From a virus: 64,000 nt of DNA. Location of the stretch: IMG/VR virus record IMGVR_UViG_3300035703_000005, positions 184,836 through 248,835 of that record. One strand, given 5' to 3'. Numbering within the stretch: position 1 is the first letter of the stretch; each line of letters begins with the position of its first letter. Below, piece by piece: positions 1 to 9,381 of the stretch. The translations under genes were made by a program, and so were the position numbers. The notes under the pieces are model-generated. The model did not search any database and was not told the DNA's origin. It saw only the letters and a program-made list of their open reading frames with translations.

Positions 1-544
1 CTGGATCAACAGTAATGTAAGAATTTCCAATAACTCCAATAACAGGATCAGTATTATCCCCCTTTGTTACGGTCGTTCCAATACCAACAGAAGCATAGTG
101 TACAACACCCTGAACTGAAACAGGCATGTTGTTAGCTCTAGTTACATAATAACCGTAAATATCTCCAGCATCACCAGTGAACGTGAATGTCTGTTCTGGA
201 TATGTTGCAGTTGTACCAGAACCAACCTGATTAATTCTCCAACGAGATCCGTTTAGTAGAATACCGGTCTGAGAAGTATAATTCTGATCCCCTCTATTAT
301 TTACGCAATATGGATAACCGGTTGTAGGAGCGAATCCATACGCATTAGTGTTACCAATTCCATATGGCTCATAATATCTGGTATCAGAAGGAACATCCGT
401 CTCAGCTGGAGTGGTGTTACTTGTAAAAAGTTTTAAAACTAGGTTTCTGGGAGACTGGTCAGCAAGACTTGCAGTGTGGTTGTTTTGTGCAACCAAGTAT
501 CTGAGTGACTCAAGTTCTCCAATATTTGGAACTAATAGTGCCAT
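1..544 (-). CDS. Virion structural protein, 3' end outside window (partial)
   Basis: Reading frame open from an ATG at 544 to the left edge, giving at least 181 residues (begins MALLVPNIGELESLRYLVAQ). The visible part is rich in G, T, N and Y with beta-strand-like spacing and no membrane segment, which suits a tail-fibre or baseplate-associated protein of a T4-like cyanophage. A GGGGAG Shine-Dalgarno lies about 9 bases before the ATG, and a perfect TATAAATA late promoter sits 45 bases upstream. The family is not identified; the structural role is inferred from promoter and neighbours. Confidence 0.75.
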   Translation of the reverse strand, partial: MALLVPNIGELESLRYLVAQNNHTASLADQSPRNLVLKLFTSNTTPAETDVPSDTRYYEPYGIGNTNAYGFAPTTGYPYCVNNRGDQNYTSQTGILLNGSRWRINQVGSGTTATYPEQTFTFTGDAGDIYGYYVTRANNMPVSVQGVVHYASVGIGTTVTKGDNTDPVIGVIGNSYITVDP

Positions 545-588
545 TTAAACAACTCCCCTACAGGCTATGATTGTGTAATAACTATCTT

Positions 589-596
589 TATTTATA
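589..596 (-). promoter_or_regulatory. T4-type late promoter TATAAATA
   Basis: Exact TATAAATA octamer on the minus strand, overlapping the end of the preceding gene and followed by a 45-base leader with a GGGGAG ribosome binding site. This is the sequence recognised by the gp55-type late sigma factor in T4-like phages. Confidence 0.8.
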
Positions 597-1269
597 ATTT
601 TAATTTTAAAGAGATTAAAAATCTATTGATATTGTTGACGGAGATAACATCAAACGTTAATATATCTCCAGCTACTATTGATTTACTCCAACCAACCAAA
701 TTATCATCACGAACCTTTCTTGAATTTGTCATTTGTGGATATACACCACCAACAATAGAAGAAAAAGTAGGAAAAGTTGAATAATTTGACTTCTTTATAT
801 CAATAGTCAAATCGCCCTGTTGATCAGATAAAATTACTAAAGATTCAATAATTCCACTTACATCAATGGTTACAGATCCCTTATTTCCAGGTAACATTGA
901 AATTGATCCACTATCAATAATATAATTAATTGTTCTAGTTAAATCTGCGGTTGTTGCAAGAGCTATTATAAAAACATCATCACCAATGTCAGGAGCATTA
1001 GTAAAAATAATGTTATTATTGGATACTACAAAATCCTGTGTGGGTTCTAAAATGGAATTATTTAAACTTACAATTAATTGTTGTTCATTGATTGGAACAT
1101 ATGAATCACCAGAACTGTATAATCCAAAAGTATGAGCAACTCCAGTAAATTGAGAATTTATGTTATCTAGTATTAGATTACTATACTGGATAGATTTAGT
1201 TGGTATCTCGTAATCAACACCAATCCTATATGGACCGGGTTCATTTAACGTTACTAAGTAGTCGGACAT
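592..1269 (-). CDS. Virion structural protein (225 aa)
   Basis: 225 residues with no signal peptide or membrane segment. It has alternating polar and hydrophobic residues typical of a beta-rich tail or fibre protein, and an N-terminal YLVTLNEPGPY stretch. Its start ATG overlaps the stop of the upstream 110-residue gene by one base, so the two are translationally coupled. It lies downstream of the baseplate genes, where tail-fibre-associated proteins are expected. No domain is recognised; the role is inferred from position. Confidence 0.75.
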   Translation of the reverse strand: MSDYLVTLNEPGPYRIGVDYEIPTKSIQYSNLILDNINSQFTGVAHTFGLYSSGDSYVPINEQQLIVSLNNSILEPTQDFVVSNNNIIFTNAPDIGDDVFIIALATTADLTRTINYIIDSGSISMLPGNKGSVTIDVSGIIESLVILSDQQGDLTIDIKKSNYSTFPTFSSIVGGVYPQMTNSRKVRDDNLVGWSKSIVAGDILTFDVISVNNINRFLISLKLKL

Positions 1270-1601
1270 TATGATACTCCCGGAGTTACCAAAACGTTTC
1301 CTTGAACAGGTCGGGTTCTGTAAGAATTAGGAGAAATAAGAATAACATCATAAACATAACGGCCGCCTTCCATCGCACTTGTATCAGTATGTCCCATAGA
1401 TACTGAAATTCTTCCATTTAATCTATCTACGAATGTAAGAGTTAACGGATATGATGTAGAAGATGTTGGATGTTTTCTGATAGAGGAAATACCACTATAA
1501 CCAGTAAGATTTAATGGTGCGTTATTAGTATTTCTGATCGTAAAGGTGGCTTGAAAATCAACCCCCTGTTCAAGAACTAGATTTACATTTCTTGCAGCCA
1601 T
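1269..1601 (-). CDS. Virion structural protein (110 aa)
   Basis: 110 residues beginning MAARNVNLVLEQGVDF, with DLTGYS-like and ISVSMG segments of the small beta-sandwich kind found in baseplate or fibre connector proteins. It is led by its own AATAAATA late promoter (1624-1631), and its ATG follows an AAGGACG ribosome binding site. It is coupled to the 225-residue gene downstream. Family assignment is tentative. Confidence 0.75.
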   Translation of the reverse strand: MAARNVNLVLEQGVDFQATFTIRNTNNAPLNLTGYSGISSIRKHPTSSTSYPLTLTFVDRLNGRISVSMGHTDTSAMEGGRYVYDVILISPNSYRTRPVQGNVLVTPGVS

Positions 1602-1622
1602 TGCTGTAATTCGTCCTTTTAG

Positions 1623-1868
1623 TTATTTATTGTTAGTCTGCATTTGTGAAACAAGTTCTTTCATTAGAGACTTCAATTCCAGTAAGTCGGATTTGATAGT
1701 CTCTATTTCAGAAACTTTATTTTTCAAATTATCAATTTCTTGCATTTCTTGGATTTTCTTTTTTTTAACCTCTTGATAATTAATGTAATCAATATCTGAA
1801 CAATTCAATATTGCTCCAGATTCACTATCACGATATAAATTAGGATTTCCTTCTACTGGTATTTTCAT
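1623..1868 (-). CDS. Small coiled-coil virion-associated protein (81 aa)
   Basis: 81 residues. The first 30 contain NPNLYRDSESGAI; the rest (about 33-78) is a continuous heptad-like helix (EVKKKKIQEMQEIDNLKNK, then ETIKSDLLELKSLMKEL) predicted to form a coiled coil. It is wedged between the gp10-like protein gene and the 110-residue gene, so an oligomerising tail component or chaperone is plausible. Confidence 0.75.
   Translation of the reverse strand: MKIPVEGNPNLYRDSESGAILNCSDIDYINYQEVKKKKIQEMQEIDNLKNKVSEIETIKSDLLELKSLMKELVSQMQTNNK
1624..1631 (-). promoter_or_regulatory. Late promoter AATAAATA
   Basis: Minus-strand AATAAATA (NATAAATA class used by T4-like cyanophages) embedded in the 3' end of the 81-residue gene, about 23 bases upstream of the 110-residue gene start. 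Confidence 0.65.
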
Positions 1869-1869
1869 T

Positions 1870-4800
1870 TTAAATTGATGCTATTACACGTAGATCTCTA
1901 ATTAATGGTGTGAATGTCGTATTAGTTCCACTCATAATAATCTTAATTTGGAATCCATTGAATAATGGTAGATTTTTAGAAGTAAATTCATAGGATTTAA
2001 ATTCACCAATAGTTGAAGAAGGTAATACAAGTCTATCAGGTCTTCCACTATTATTTGCTGCACTTATCACTTGATTATTTTCATCTAAATTATCATAACC
2101 AGGGAAAAGTTCATATAATTGTGTAGATAGATCGGTATCAGATCTGAATAATCTATACATTACTCGGATATCACTTGTTGAATGCCTGTAAGCGTCAAAA
2201 AAGACTTTTAGATTATCAGATCCTCTTTCTAACCTTACAATTTTGGTAACATAACTACAAGCACTAGGATCATCTCTTAATGAATTGACTCTAGGATCTT
2301 TGGAATAATCAGAAATTTTTGAATTTAATCGGTTTCCAACAGTAATTAAATTTACTCTATCCAAATCAATTATAGGAGAAACTTTAGAATCAGTAGTTGA
2401 TAAGTTTACTTCCATTGTGAATGATTTTTTACCTGGGAAATCTTGTAAAAACTGATTTTCATTAACTTTAGAACAAATAATTCTTGGACTTGACAAGAAA
2501 TTATTAGAAGTAAGAGATATAGTTTCAAATCCCTGATCAACAAAAGCATTTATTGAATTATTATCGGGAGATCCGCCAGAAAAAGTTCTAATCTTAGCGG
2601 ATATTCCAGTTGATTGTGGAGTTAGAGTTTGAATGTTAGGTCTTACAACATTAAAAGATATATTTTGTGTGGCTTTTGGTGTTCTATTAGAAGAAGTTAA
2701 TTGTAAAGGATCATATGATCCACAACTCTTATTCTGATTAAAATATAGTTCTGGGAATCCATTTAAATTTCCTGCAGATCTATCAGTTCCATTAGTAGAT
2801 ATACCCAGTTTTACGTAATAGTAATCTAAATCAGTTGGATACTTCGAATGATCCGTTTCAGATAAATTATGAGTTCTGTTAATTCTTCTTAAAGAAATTC
2901 CATTCAATTCATATTTAAATACCTGTTGTGATGTAGAATAAGATGCTGGAATAGTAGAATCAATTCCTCTAGTTACGCCAGTTAAACTATTTGTTGAAGT
3001 GGTTACGCCAGTGTATCTAATTATTTCATCTCCGATTAAAATGTATCCAGGATTAAGAGCAGAGACTGGTAAATTTTCAAAACTTGTAAAAATTCCAACA
3101 GCACTTAAAGTTATATTAGAAGTAGCTGAAGAATTATAACTTGAATTTAATTTTTGTGGTTTTAGGTCAGATTCCAGTCCACTAAGAGTCACATAATCAT
3201 TTAAAGAATACATGCCATGATTATTATGTTTTACTTTGAAATGTAATCCGTCACTTATATTATTATTATAAGTTACAGTAGCTCCAGATAAAACTGTAGT
3301 TCCAGAAGTTCCGACATATATTAATTGGGAAGTACTATCTTGAATAATAGATCCTTGAATATTTTCAATTAATAAAGAATTAAATGATGAAATTACCCCT
3401 ACGTTATTAGGAATGGTTAAAATTAAATTTTTACCAAATCCATCAGTTTTTGTGTAATCTATGCTAAGAGCATCTCCATAAGCATAACCAGTTCCTCCTA
3501 TAGAAACTGTTGCAGCAACTGCAACTCCACCAGAAACAGTTAGGTTAACTTTGCCACCAACACCTCTTCCAGACAATGCGACTAGATCAACATTTGAATA
3601 TGTTATTGAGGATGAGGTAAATCCAGATCCAACTGAAGTAATCGATAATGTGCTTCCTATTCCTATCGCACCAACGACACTCTTTAACTTACCACTAAAA
3701 TTATTATTTGAACTTTGGAGAATAGTTACTCCTGGAGTTAAATTACTAACTTCACTTGAGGTTAAACTCTTAGCAATTCCAACTAGTGAAGATCTGGAAA
3801 TACAATCAAGAGGATTTGGTCGTAATGAAACAATTTGATTATTTCCGATATCCAGATCTGGATTATAGAATCTTACAGTGGTTTCTCCTTGATAAAAATT
3901 CGCTCTGTATAATTTTAACTTAAGATCTTCCAATTGACTTGGATCCCAAGTAGCTCCATTTTGTGATTTAAATAGGGAACCTAACAATGGTTGTTGTGAA
4001 ACAAGAATCTTTTCCGATTCTGCAAGATTAACAGTACTTATATCTTCTTCACCCATTCTCGAAATCCATACTGTATATTGATTTGAAGCAGATAATAGAA
4101 CTACACAATATGCATTACCTGTCTCAAGATATACTGGTGATGGGAAAGTGAACGTAGTAGGTACACTTGCATCTTCGGAAAGATTTACTTCTTCTGGTTC
4201 TAATACAACTTCACCAAAAGGTAATATTGTTTGAGTTGGTAAACCAGTCTGCATTGTTCTTACCTGAAGGGTAACTGGCAATCCAGATGTATCCTTCGTT
4301 TTAAAGAAAATCTCACATTTGGTCAAGAATACTCCATTTGCATCTGGAACTTCAAATGATTGAGCCAATGGATCAACCCATCTGGTTTGGGTAGTCGTTC
4401 TATTTGAAAAAGAAGTATTAGCTTGAAGAGTCGTATTTTGTTCGGATAATGTTCTGGTATCAGTTCTAACTTCTCTGGAGATATCTGCATTTCTAATTCT
4501 TAGGGTTGCATCTTCTACATTATTCAAAGTTCCCGCAGAAGTAAATACAGTTTCCGCTGTACTATCTACAGTACCAACAATTGTAGCATTAACATCACTT
4601 GTTGTAAGAGCAAATGTTTTAGTGCCAGTTTCAAAGGATGGTGTAGAAGGAAGTCTTGAATCTGGTATAAACAATGATCCGATTAAAGTTCCGGCATTAT
4701 CGGTAATCAATCTGACATTTTGAACAGTAGCAATAGCACCACTGGTTTGACCAACCAATTGCATATTTTGAACTATATAACCGTAAAATCCAGATGCAGA

Positions 4801-7800
4801 TTGTAATTCTAAACTTGCAGTATCAACGTTTAATAGAGTTGAAGTTGTGGAATACGAAGTGGATAAGTTTTCGGATATGTTATAAGGATTTTGAACAAAA
4901 ACTTGAGTTGGATTGTTATATGGACCATACTTGTGATCAGCTTTTGCAAGTCTAAACCTCGTAGATACTGATCCAGATGTTCCCTGAACAGTTTCTCCCA
5001 TTACAAAAGTTCCGGAAACCATAGAAATCTCAATAAGTTTTGGTATGACATATTGAGACATGTTTACATTATCAAAGAATGGATAGAGTCTCGTATTTGG
5101 CTTTAATCTTCTAGAAACAAATTCAATATTTCTAGATCTCATAGTGTGGATTACATCAGTAGAAACTACCCTTGGACCAAGATTTGTTTCATCAAATCTT
5201 TCTCCAACTCTATATTGAATGCCCTGTCTACTTTGTTTTTCTGTCGTTAATGTTGTAACATTTTCAAAGTTTGTAAATTGATCTCTAAAAGTTGTAGTAG
5301 TTGTTTGTGGTATTCCTCTACCTTTTTGGAAACTACCTCTGCTAGTACTTTGAGATACTTGTTGTGTACCAACAAGTATACTTCCCATACTTTGTCTACC
5401 AATATCCTGAGTTCCCGTCCAAGTAGTTTCCCAAGCACCCCAATCGATAGGAGACAACCCAGTATTAGTATCAACTCCAAGTTGTTGAATAGCACTTTCA
5501 TAACTACCCTCAACATCCACCGTTCTCTGACTTGTTCTAGTTTCTATCCATGTATCTGTGGATGGATTTAATTCTATAGCACCAATCCAGTTGACTACAT
5601 GGAATGGATTTACATTTTCAGATCTAGTTGCAAATTTATTTTCTAAGAAAACTATGTCGGTGTAATTTAAACAAACAATATCCCCAACTTTTTTAATATT
5701 TGGAGATCCCAAATTACTGACAAACCTTAAATCTGCTTGTGGATTAGATGTATTTCCTGCACCGATAACGAATTCCGAACCAAGAAGTAGATCTATAGAT
5801 GTAGTATAATGTTGTGGCCTCAAATGTCCCTCAGCAGTATCAATACTACATTTATAAGCAGGGTCTGAAATATTTCCACTGAATAAAGATTTAAAATTAT
5901 CTACAAAAAATCCACACTTAAATCTATCCAATTGAGTCTGTTCATCTCTCAGAGTTAAATTCTTAGTATCGGATTCCAACAAAGATAAAGATGTATAATA
6001 TTCTACATTTTTTAATCTATTTTCGATATTTGAAATATCTTTCATTCTATATCTTTTATGGTTCGAAAGAACCACTCTTACATCTCTAGTATTATAAACA
6101 TAAGGAGGTAGAGTTATTGTAGCTACTTCTAATGCATTATCAATACTATTTGGTAATTTTGGAGTTATAGATGGGACTCCACTATTAATGAAAAATCTTC
6201 CATCTTTATCCAAATATAGTCTATCAATTCTACCAAGATAATATGCATATGATAAATTTATAGACTTATCTTTACCAAAATTGTGTGGAGAAGAATTATT
6301 TTCTGTAGAAAATCTTCTAGAATCAAATTCAAAAGGAGAACTTGTGGCAGTTAATGGATTATATGGTAATACTCTTGGTCTTAAATCTATTATATCACTC
6401 GCATAAAATTGATCAACTTGAGGAAGATCTGAAGAATATCTCTCTTTATCATAAGAACTTACAGTTACAAAATCTCCAGAATCTGTTGGATCTAATGTGT
6501 AATTATTATAAACTACTTTTAATCTTCTTGTTGGAGGAGTGTTATCATCCTTCCTTGTAATAAATGAATAATCAATATACTCTAATTTTTGATTTTGATT
6601 TAGAATATAATCCGATAAAATATCACGATCTCCCTGAGTAAATGTCTCAACATTTGCTCTTATTTGAGATTCTTGGAAAATAATACTCTCACCTTCAATA
6701 AAGCTATTTTCATTTGAGTAAACAAATTCAATTTGATTTGTTCCATTATTTGAAACTAGTAAACCAACAGATCCACTTTTTTCACCAATAATTGCTTCAC
6801 CCTTAATACTATTGAGTATATTTGAATTTAAATTAGTAAGAGTTAATTTTGGAAGATCTGGATCATTCTGGTCTGAAGATTCATATATTGCTAAAATATT
6901 TTGAACATCTGGGACATTCAATGAAATATTCTTATCCTGAACCCTTGTTCCATAAAAAGTATTATATGATAATCCATCGTTTATGGATGTAGATCCAATT
7001 CCGGATGAATTTAAAGAAGATCCAGATACAACTAAAGTGGAACATCTATTAAAAATTTTATTTTTAGATGTTGCATTTTGTTTTCTGAATGTTACTGTAA
7101 GGGTCGCATTTCCATTAGCACTAATATTTTGCAAAGTAACCGTTCTTCCAGAAACTGTTAGTTTTTGGGAATTGAGAGACTCTACTACACCAGTTGAAAA
7201 TGTTAGATTATAATCTTCTTCATCAAAAGGTTCTAGTGTGTAATTGGAATTAGTTTCTAAAGTAACATTTAATCCATTGGAAACTACAGTAACCGGATAA
7301 GATTTTTTAATTATGATGTCCGAATTCGTTAAATCTATACTCGAAACATGTTGGTCCGGAAGTATTGAAAATAGATAAGAATTATTGGTATTTAAAATTT
7401 GGGGAGTAACCTTAGTTATATTAGTTACACTTGTCGTGGAAACTGGCAAACTTCCGCTGGAAACTCCAGCAACAGTTGTTGTTGCTTCCAAAACCACAGA
7501 ATTGGAAGTAGTTACTACTGTTTTTACTCTATTATAAGTGGGAGTTGAGTTGCCTTGAGTATAATAAGATAAGATATCACCAGTGTTTATGCCTACAAAG
7601 AATGTAGAACTTGAAGTTATAACTGTACTTATTCCACCGGATGCGGCAGTAATGGTAAAAGTTGAACCTGCTGGAGAAAGAAGAGTACCTTGTGATAAGA
7701 TGGTATCTGCGGTAAAAGATACCCCATTAGTTCCAACTACTTGTTTTATGTCTGAAATATTATAATCACGGACTGATGTTACGATTGAGGATGAATCCAC

Positions 7801-9375
7801 TCCATTTACGGTAATTGATTCATTCAGAGAAAAAGATCCGGAAACTTGATATAAAATAATTTGATTTGAGTTTGTTACGTTGGAAGCAAGATATCCAGTA
7901 GCACCACTATTCTTACCTTGTATGAACGCTGGTTTTGATATACTTACGGGAGTATTGAGATTTATATAATTATAAGTTTGAATATCATAAAAAGATCCTT
8001 CAAACTTAGTAGATGCATTATTATATTCAGCATTCTTAAGTTTTAAGTCATAAATTCTACCTACACCAATTTGAATTCCTGAGGATGATCCAGGTGTAGA
8101 TGTTCTATTTGAATAAAAATGAACTATAGATGTTGTGCCGAATCCTACAGGAGTTGATCCATAAACATTGTTAAGTTCTATCTGTTTACCCAAACTAAAT
8201 GGGATGGATACATTATTTTTATTTTCAGTTGTTCTTGGTTTTTCAGAATCTACTGAAATGGTGTTTATTGTTTCTACTTCATATCCTCTAACATATGCCT
8301 TGCCTGGAGAAATTTGTAGAGATAATAAATTGTCTGAGGGAACATTGCCCTGTTGGGTCAATTGATTATATTCATATACTCCATTATTTCCAACCTTATT
8401 ATTCAAAGATTCTTTAACGGAAACTTTAAAAGGATTTACGTAATAATCCCCAGATTCATCGTATGTTCTCCTAGCTAATTCATCTCGAATTAAGTTAAAT
8501 TGACTTTCATTTGAAAACTTTTTAATAATTCCGTTTTCTATTCTCAGAAGTTCAATAAAATCTTCATCATTGAAGTCATCTAAACTTTTTTTAATTAAAC
8601 TCGCAGTAATTTTAAGTCTATCTGCTCCTGGAGCTGCAAAGTTAGAAAATCCTCTAGCATTATCAAATAAATCTGGATTAGCTTGAGAAGCTACAGAAAT
8701 TGATTCTTCAATGAATAGACCAATTCTGTAAGATGGTGAATTATTATATTGATCTAGAATAACTGTCTGAGATGGAACATCTACGAAAAATCCTCGTATG
8801 AAAAATACTCCTTCTTGTATTTTGGCAGCAGAACCAGATCCAACAGATTCGGATACAATAGTTGTCGCAAATGATGATCCGGATCTAATAATACTTAATG
8901 AATATTGCAAATCTTCCAATATAATTAAATTTTCACCGTCAACAAAACTGTTGATTGTGAAATCAGTTTCTCCAGAACTTTGATATTTTACATATAATGT
9001 ATAATTTCCGTTTTCCGATTCTTGGTCAGTAATATATGACTCTATTAAGGCTTTAACTCCACTAATTTCCCCTTTTACATATCTACCAACTAACTGGGAA
9101 ATGTATAATGAAACTGGAACACCCAAGTGAGTTGGATCAATTTGAACATAAAAATAATCTGGGTCATAAGCTAATTGACCCGGAATAACTACGGAACCTT
9201 CTTTAAAAAAATGTTTACCAAATTTTTCGACTTGGTTTTGTAGAATTGACTGGAGTGTTGTTAATTCTCTAGCTTGAATAGGAATTCCAGGTTTAAATAA
9301 TACTCTTTGATAATTTTTTGTTGCATCAAAATCATCAAAATATGGAGAAGCATTTAGATTGGTGTTTTGTGCCAT
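1870..9375 (-). CDS. Large baseplate/tail-fibre connector protein, gp10-like with DUF4815-type N-terminus (2,501 aa)
   Basis: 2,501 residues. The N-terminus (MAQNTNLNASPYFDDFDA, then a KPGIPIQARELTTLQSILQNQ segment at about 28-48) matches the DUF4815 type found in T4-like cyanophage baseplates. The rest is a long beta-rich array with repeated V-T-S-G-x-G-x-x-T strands and, near residue 1,250, YNPLTATSSPFEF and DLRPRVLPYNP segments. There is no catalytic motif. It lies six bases downstream of the gp8-like gene, the slot of gp9/gp10 in T4, so it probably attaches fibres to the wedge. It is far longer than T4 gp10 (602 aa). The baseplate role is inferred. Confidence 0.85.
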   Translation of the reverse strand: MAQNTNLNASPYFDDFDATKNYQRVLFKPGIPIQARELTTLQSILQNQVEKFGKHFFKEGSVVIPGQLAYDPDYFYVQIDPTHLGVPVSLYISQLVGRYVKGEISGVKALIESYITDQESENGNYTLYVKYQSSGETDFTINSFVDGENLIILEDLQYSLSIIRSGSSFATTIVSESVGSGSAAKIQEGVFFIRGFFVDVPSQTVILDQYNNSPSYRIGLFIEESISVASQANPDLFDNARGFSNFAAPGADRLKITASLIKKSLDDFNDEDFIELLRIENGIIKKFSNESQFNLIRDELARRTYDESGDYYVNPFKVSVKESLNNKVGNNGVYEYNQLTQQGNVPSDNLLSLQISPGKAYVRGYEVETINTISVDSEKPRTTENKNNVSIPFSLGKQIELNNVYGSTPVGFGTTSIVHFYSNRTSTPGSSSGIQIGVGRIYDLKLKNAEYNNASTKFEGSFYDIQTYNYINLNTPVSISKPAFIQGKNSGATGYLASNVTNSNQIILYQVSGSFSLNESITVNGVDSSSIVTSVRDYNISDIKQVVGTNGVSFTADTILSQGTLLSPAGSTFTITAASGGISTVITSSSTFFVGINTGDILSYYTQGNSTPTYNRVKTVVTTSNSVVLEATTTVAGVSSGSLPVSTTSVTNITKVTPQILNTNNSYLFSILPDQHVSSIDLTNSDIIIKKSYPVTVVSNGLNVTLETNSNYTLEPFDEEDYNLTFSTGVVESLNSQKLTVSGRTVTLQNISANGNATLTVTFRKQNATSKNKIFNRCSTLVVSGSSLNSSGIGSTSINDGLSYNTFYGTRVQDKNISLNVPDVQNILAIYESSDQNDPDLPKLTLTNLNSNILNSIKGEAIIGEKSGSVGLLVSNNGTNQIEFVYSNENSFIEGESIIFQESQIRANVETFTQGDRDILSDYILNQNQKLEYIDYSFITRKDDNTPPTRRLKVVYNNYTLDPTDSGDFVTVSSYDKERYSSDLPQVDQFYASDIIDLRPRVLPYNPLTATSSPFEFDSRRFSTENNSSPHNFGKDKSINLSYAYYLGRIDRLYLDKDGRFFINSGVPSITPKLPNSIDNALEVATITLPPYVYNTRDVRVVLSNHKRYRMKDISNIENRLKNVEYYTSLSLLESDTKNLTLRDEQTQLDRFKCGFFVDNFKSLFSGNISDPAYKCSIDTAEGHLRPQHYTTSIDLLLGSEFVIGAGNTSNPQADLRFVSNLGSPNIKKVGDIVCLNYTDIVFLENKFATRSENVNPFHVVNWIGAIELNPSTDTWIETRTSQRTVDVEGSYESAIQQLGVDTNTGLSPIDWGAWETTWTGTQDIGRQSMGSILVGTQQVSQSTSRGSFQKGRGIPQTTTTTFRDQFTNFENVTTLTTEKQSRQGIQYRVGERFDETNLGPRVVSTDVIHTMRSRNIEFVSRRLKPNTRLYPFFDNVNMSQYVIPKLIEISMVSGTFVMGETVQGTSGSVSTRFRLAKADHKYGPYNNPTQVFVQNPYNISENLSTSYSTTSTLLNVDTASLELQSASGFYGYIVQNMQLVGQTSGAIATVQNVRLITDNAGTLIGSLFIPDSRLPSTPSFETGTKTFALTTSDVNATIVGTVDSTAETVFTSAGTLNNVEDATLRIRNADISREVRTDTRTLSEQNTTLQANTSFSNRTTTQTRWVDPLAQSFEVPDANGVFLTKCEIFFKTKDTSGLPVTLQVRTMQTGLPTQTILPFGEVVLEPEEVNLSEDASVPTTFTFPSPVYLETGNAYCVVLLSASNQYTVWISRMGEEDISTVNLAESEKILVSQQPLLGSLFKSQNGATWDPSQLEDLKLKLYRANFYQGETTVRFYNPDLDIGNNQIVSLRPNPLDCISRSSLVGIAKSLTSSEVSNLTPGVTILQSSNNNFSGKLKSVVGAIGIGSTLSITSVGSGFTSSSITYSNVDLVALSGRGVGGKVNLTVSGGVAVAATVSIGGTGYAYGDALSIDYTKTDGFGKNLILTIPNNVGVISSFNSLLIENIQGSIIQDSTSQLIYVGTSGTTVLSGATVTYNNNISDGLHFKVKHNNHGMYSLNDYVTLSGLESDLKPQKLNSSYNSSATSNITLSAVGIFTSFENLPVSALNPGYILIGDEIIRYTGVTTSTNSLTGVTRGIDSTIPASYSTSQQVFKYELNGISLRRINRTHNLSETDHSKYPTDLDYYYVKLGISTNGTDRSAGNLNGFPELYFNQNKSCGSYDPLQLTSSNRTPKATQNISFNVVRPNIQTLTPQSTGISAKIRTFSGGSPDNNSINAFVDQGFETISLTSNNFLSSPRIICSKVNENQFLQDFPGKKSFTMEVNLSTTDSKVSPIIDLDRVNLITVGNRLNSKISDYSKDPRVNSLRDDPSACSYVTKIVRLERGSDNLKVFFDAYRHSTSDIRVMYRLFRSDTDLSTQLYELFPGYDNLDENNQVISAANNSGRPDRLVLPSSTIGEFKSYEFTSKNLPLFNGFQIKIIMSGTNTTFTPLIRDLRVIASI

Positions 9376-9381
9376 TTTAAC

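Noticed and set aside
4620-4640. AGTGCCAGTTTCAAAGG in the gp10-like gene
   Set aside because: Only one half-site, inside a coding region with no promoter; a chance match.
5247-5571. Overlapping frames inside the gp10-like gene
   Set aside because: Repetitive serine/threonine-coding sequence opens frames on both strands; no start signal or independent composition.
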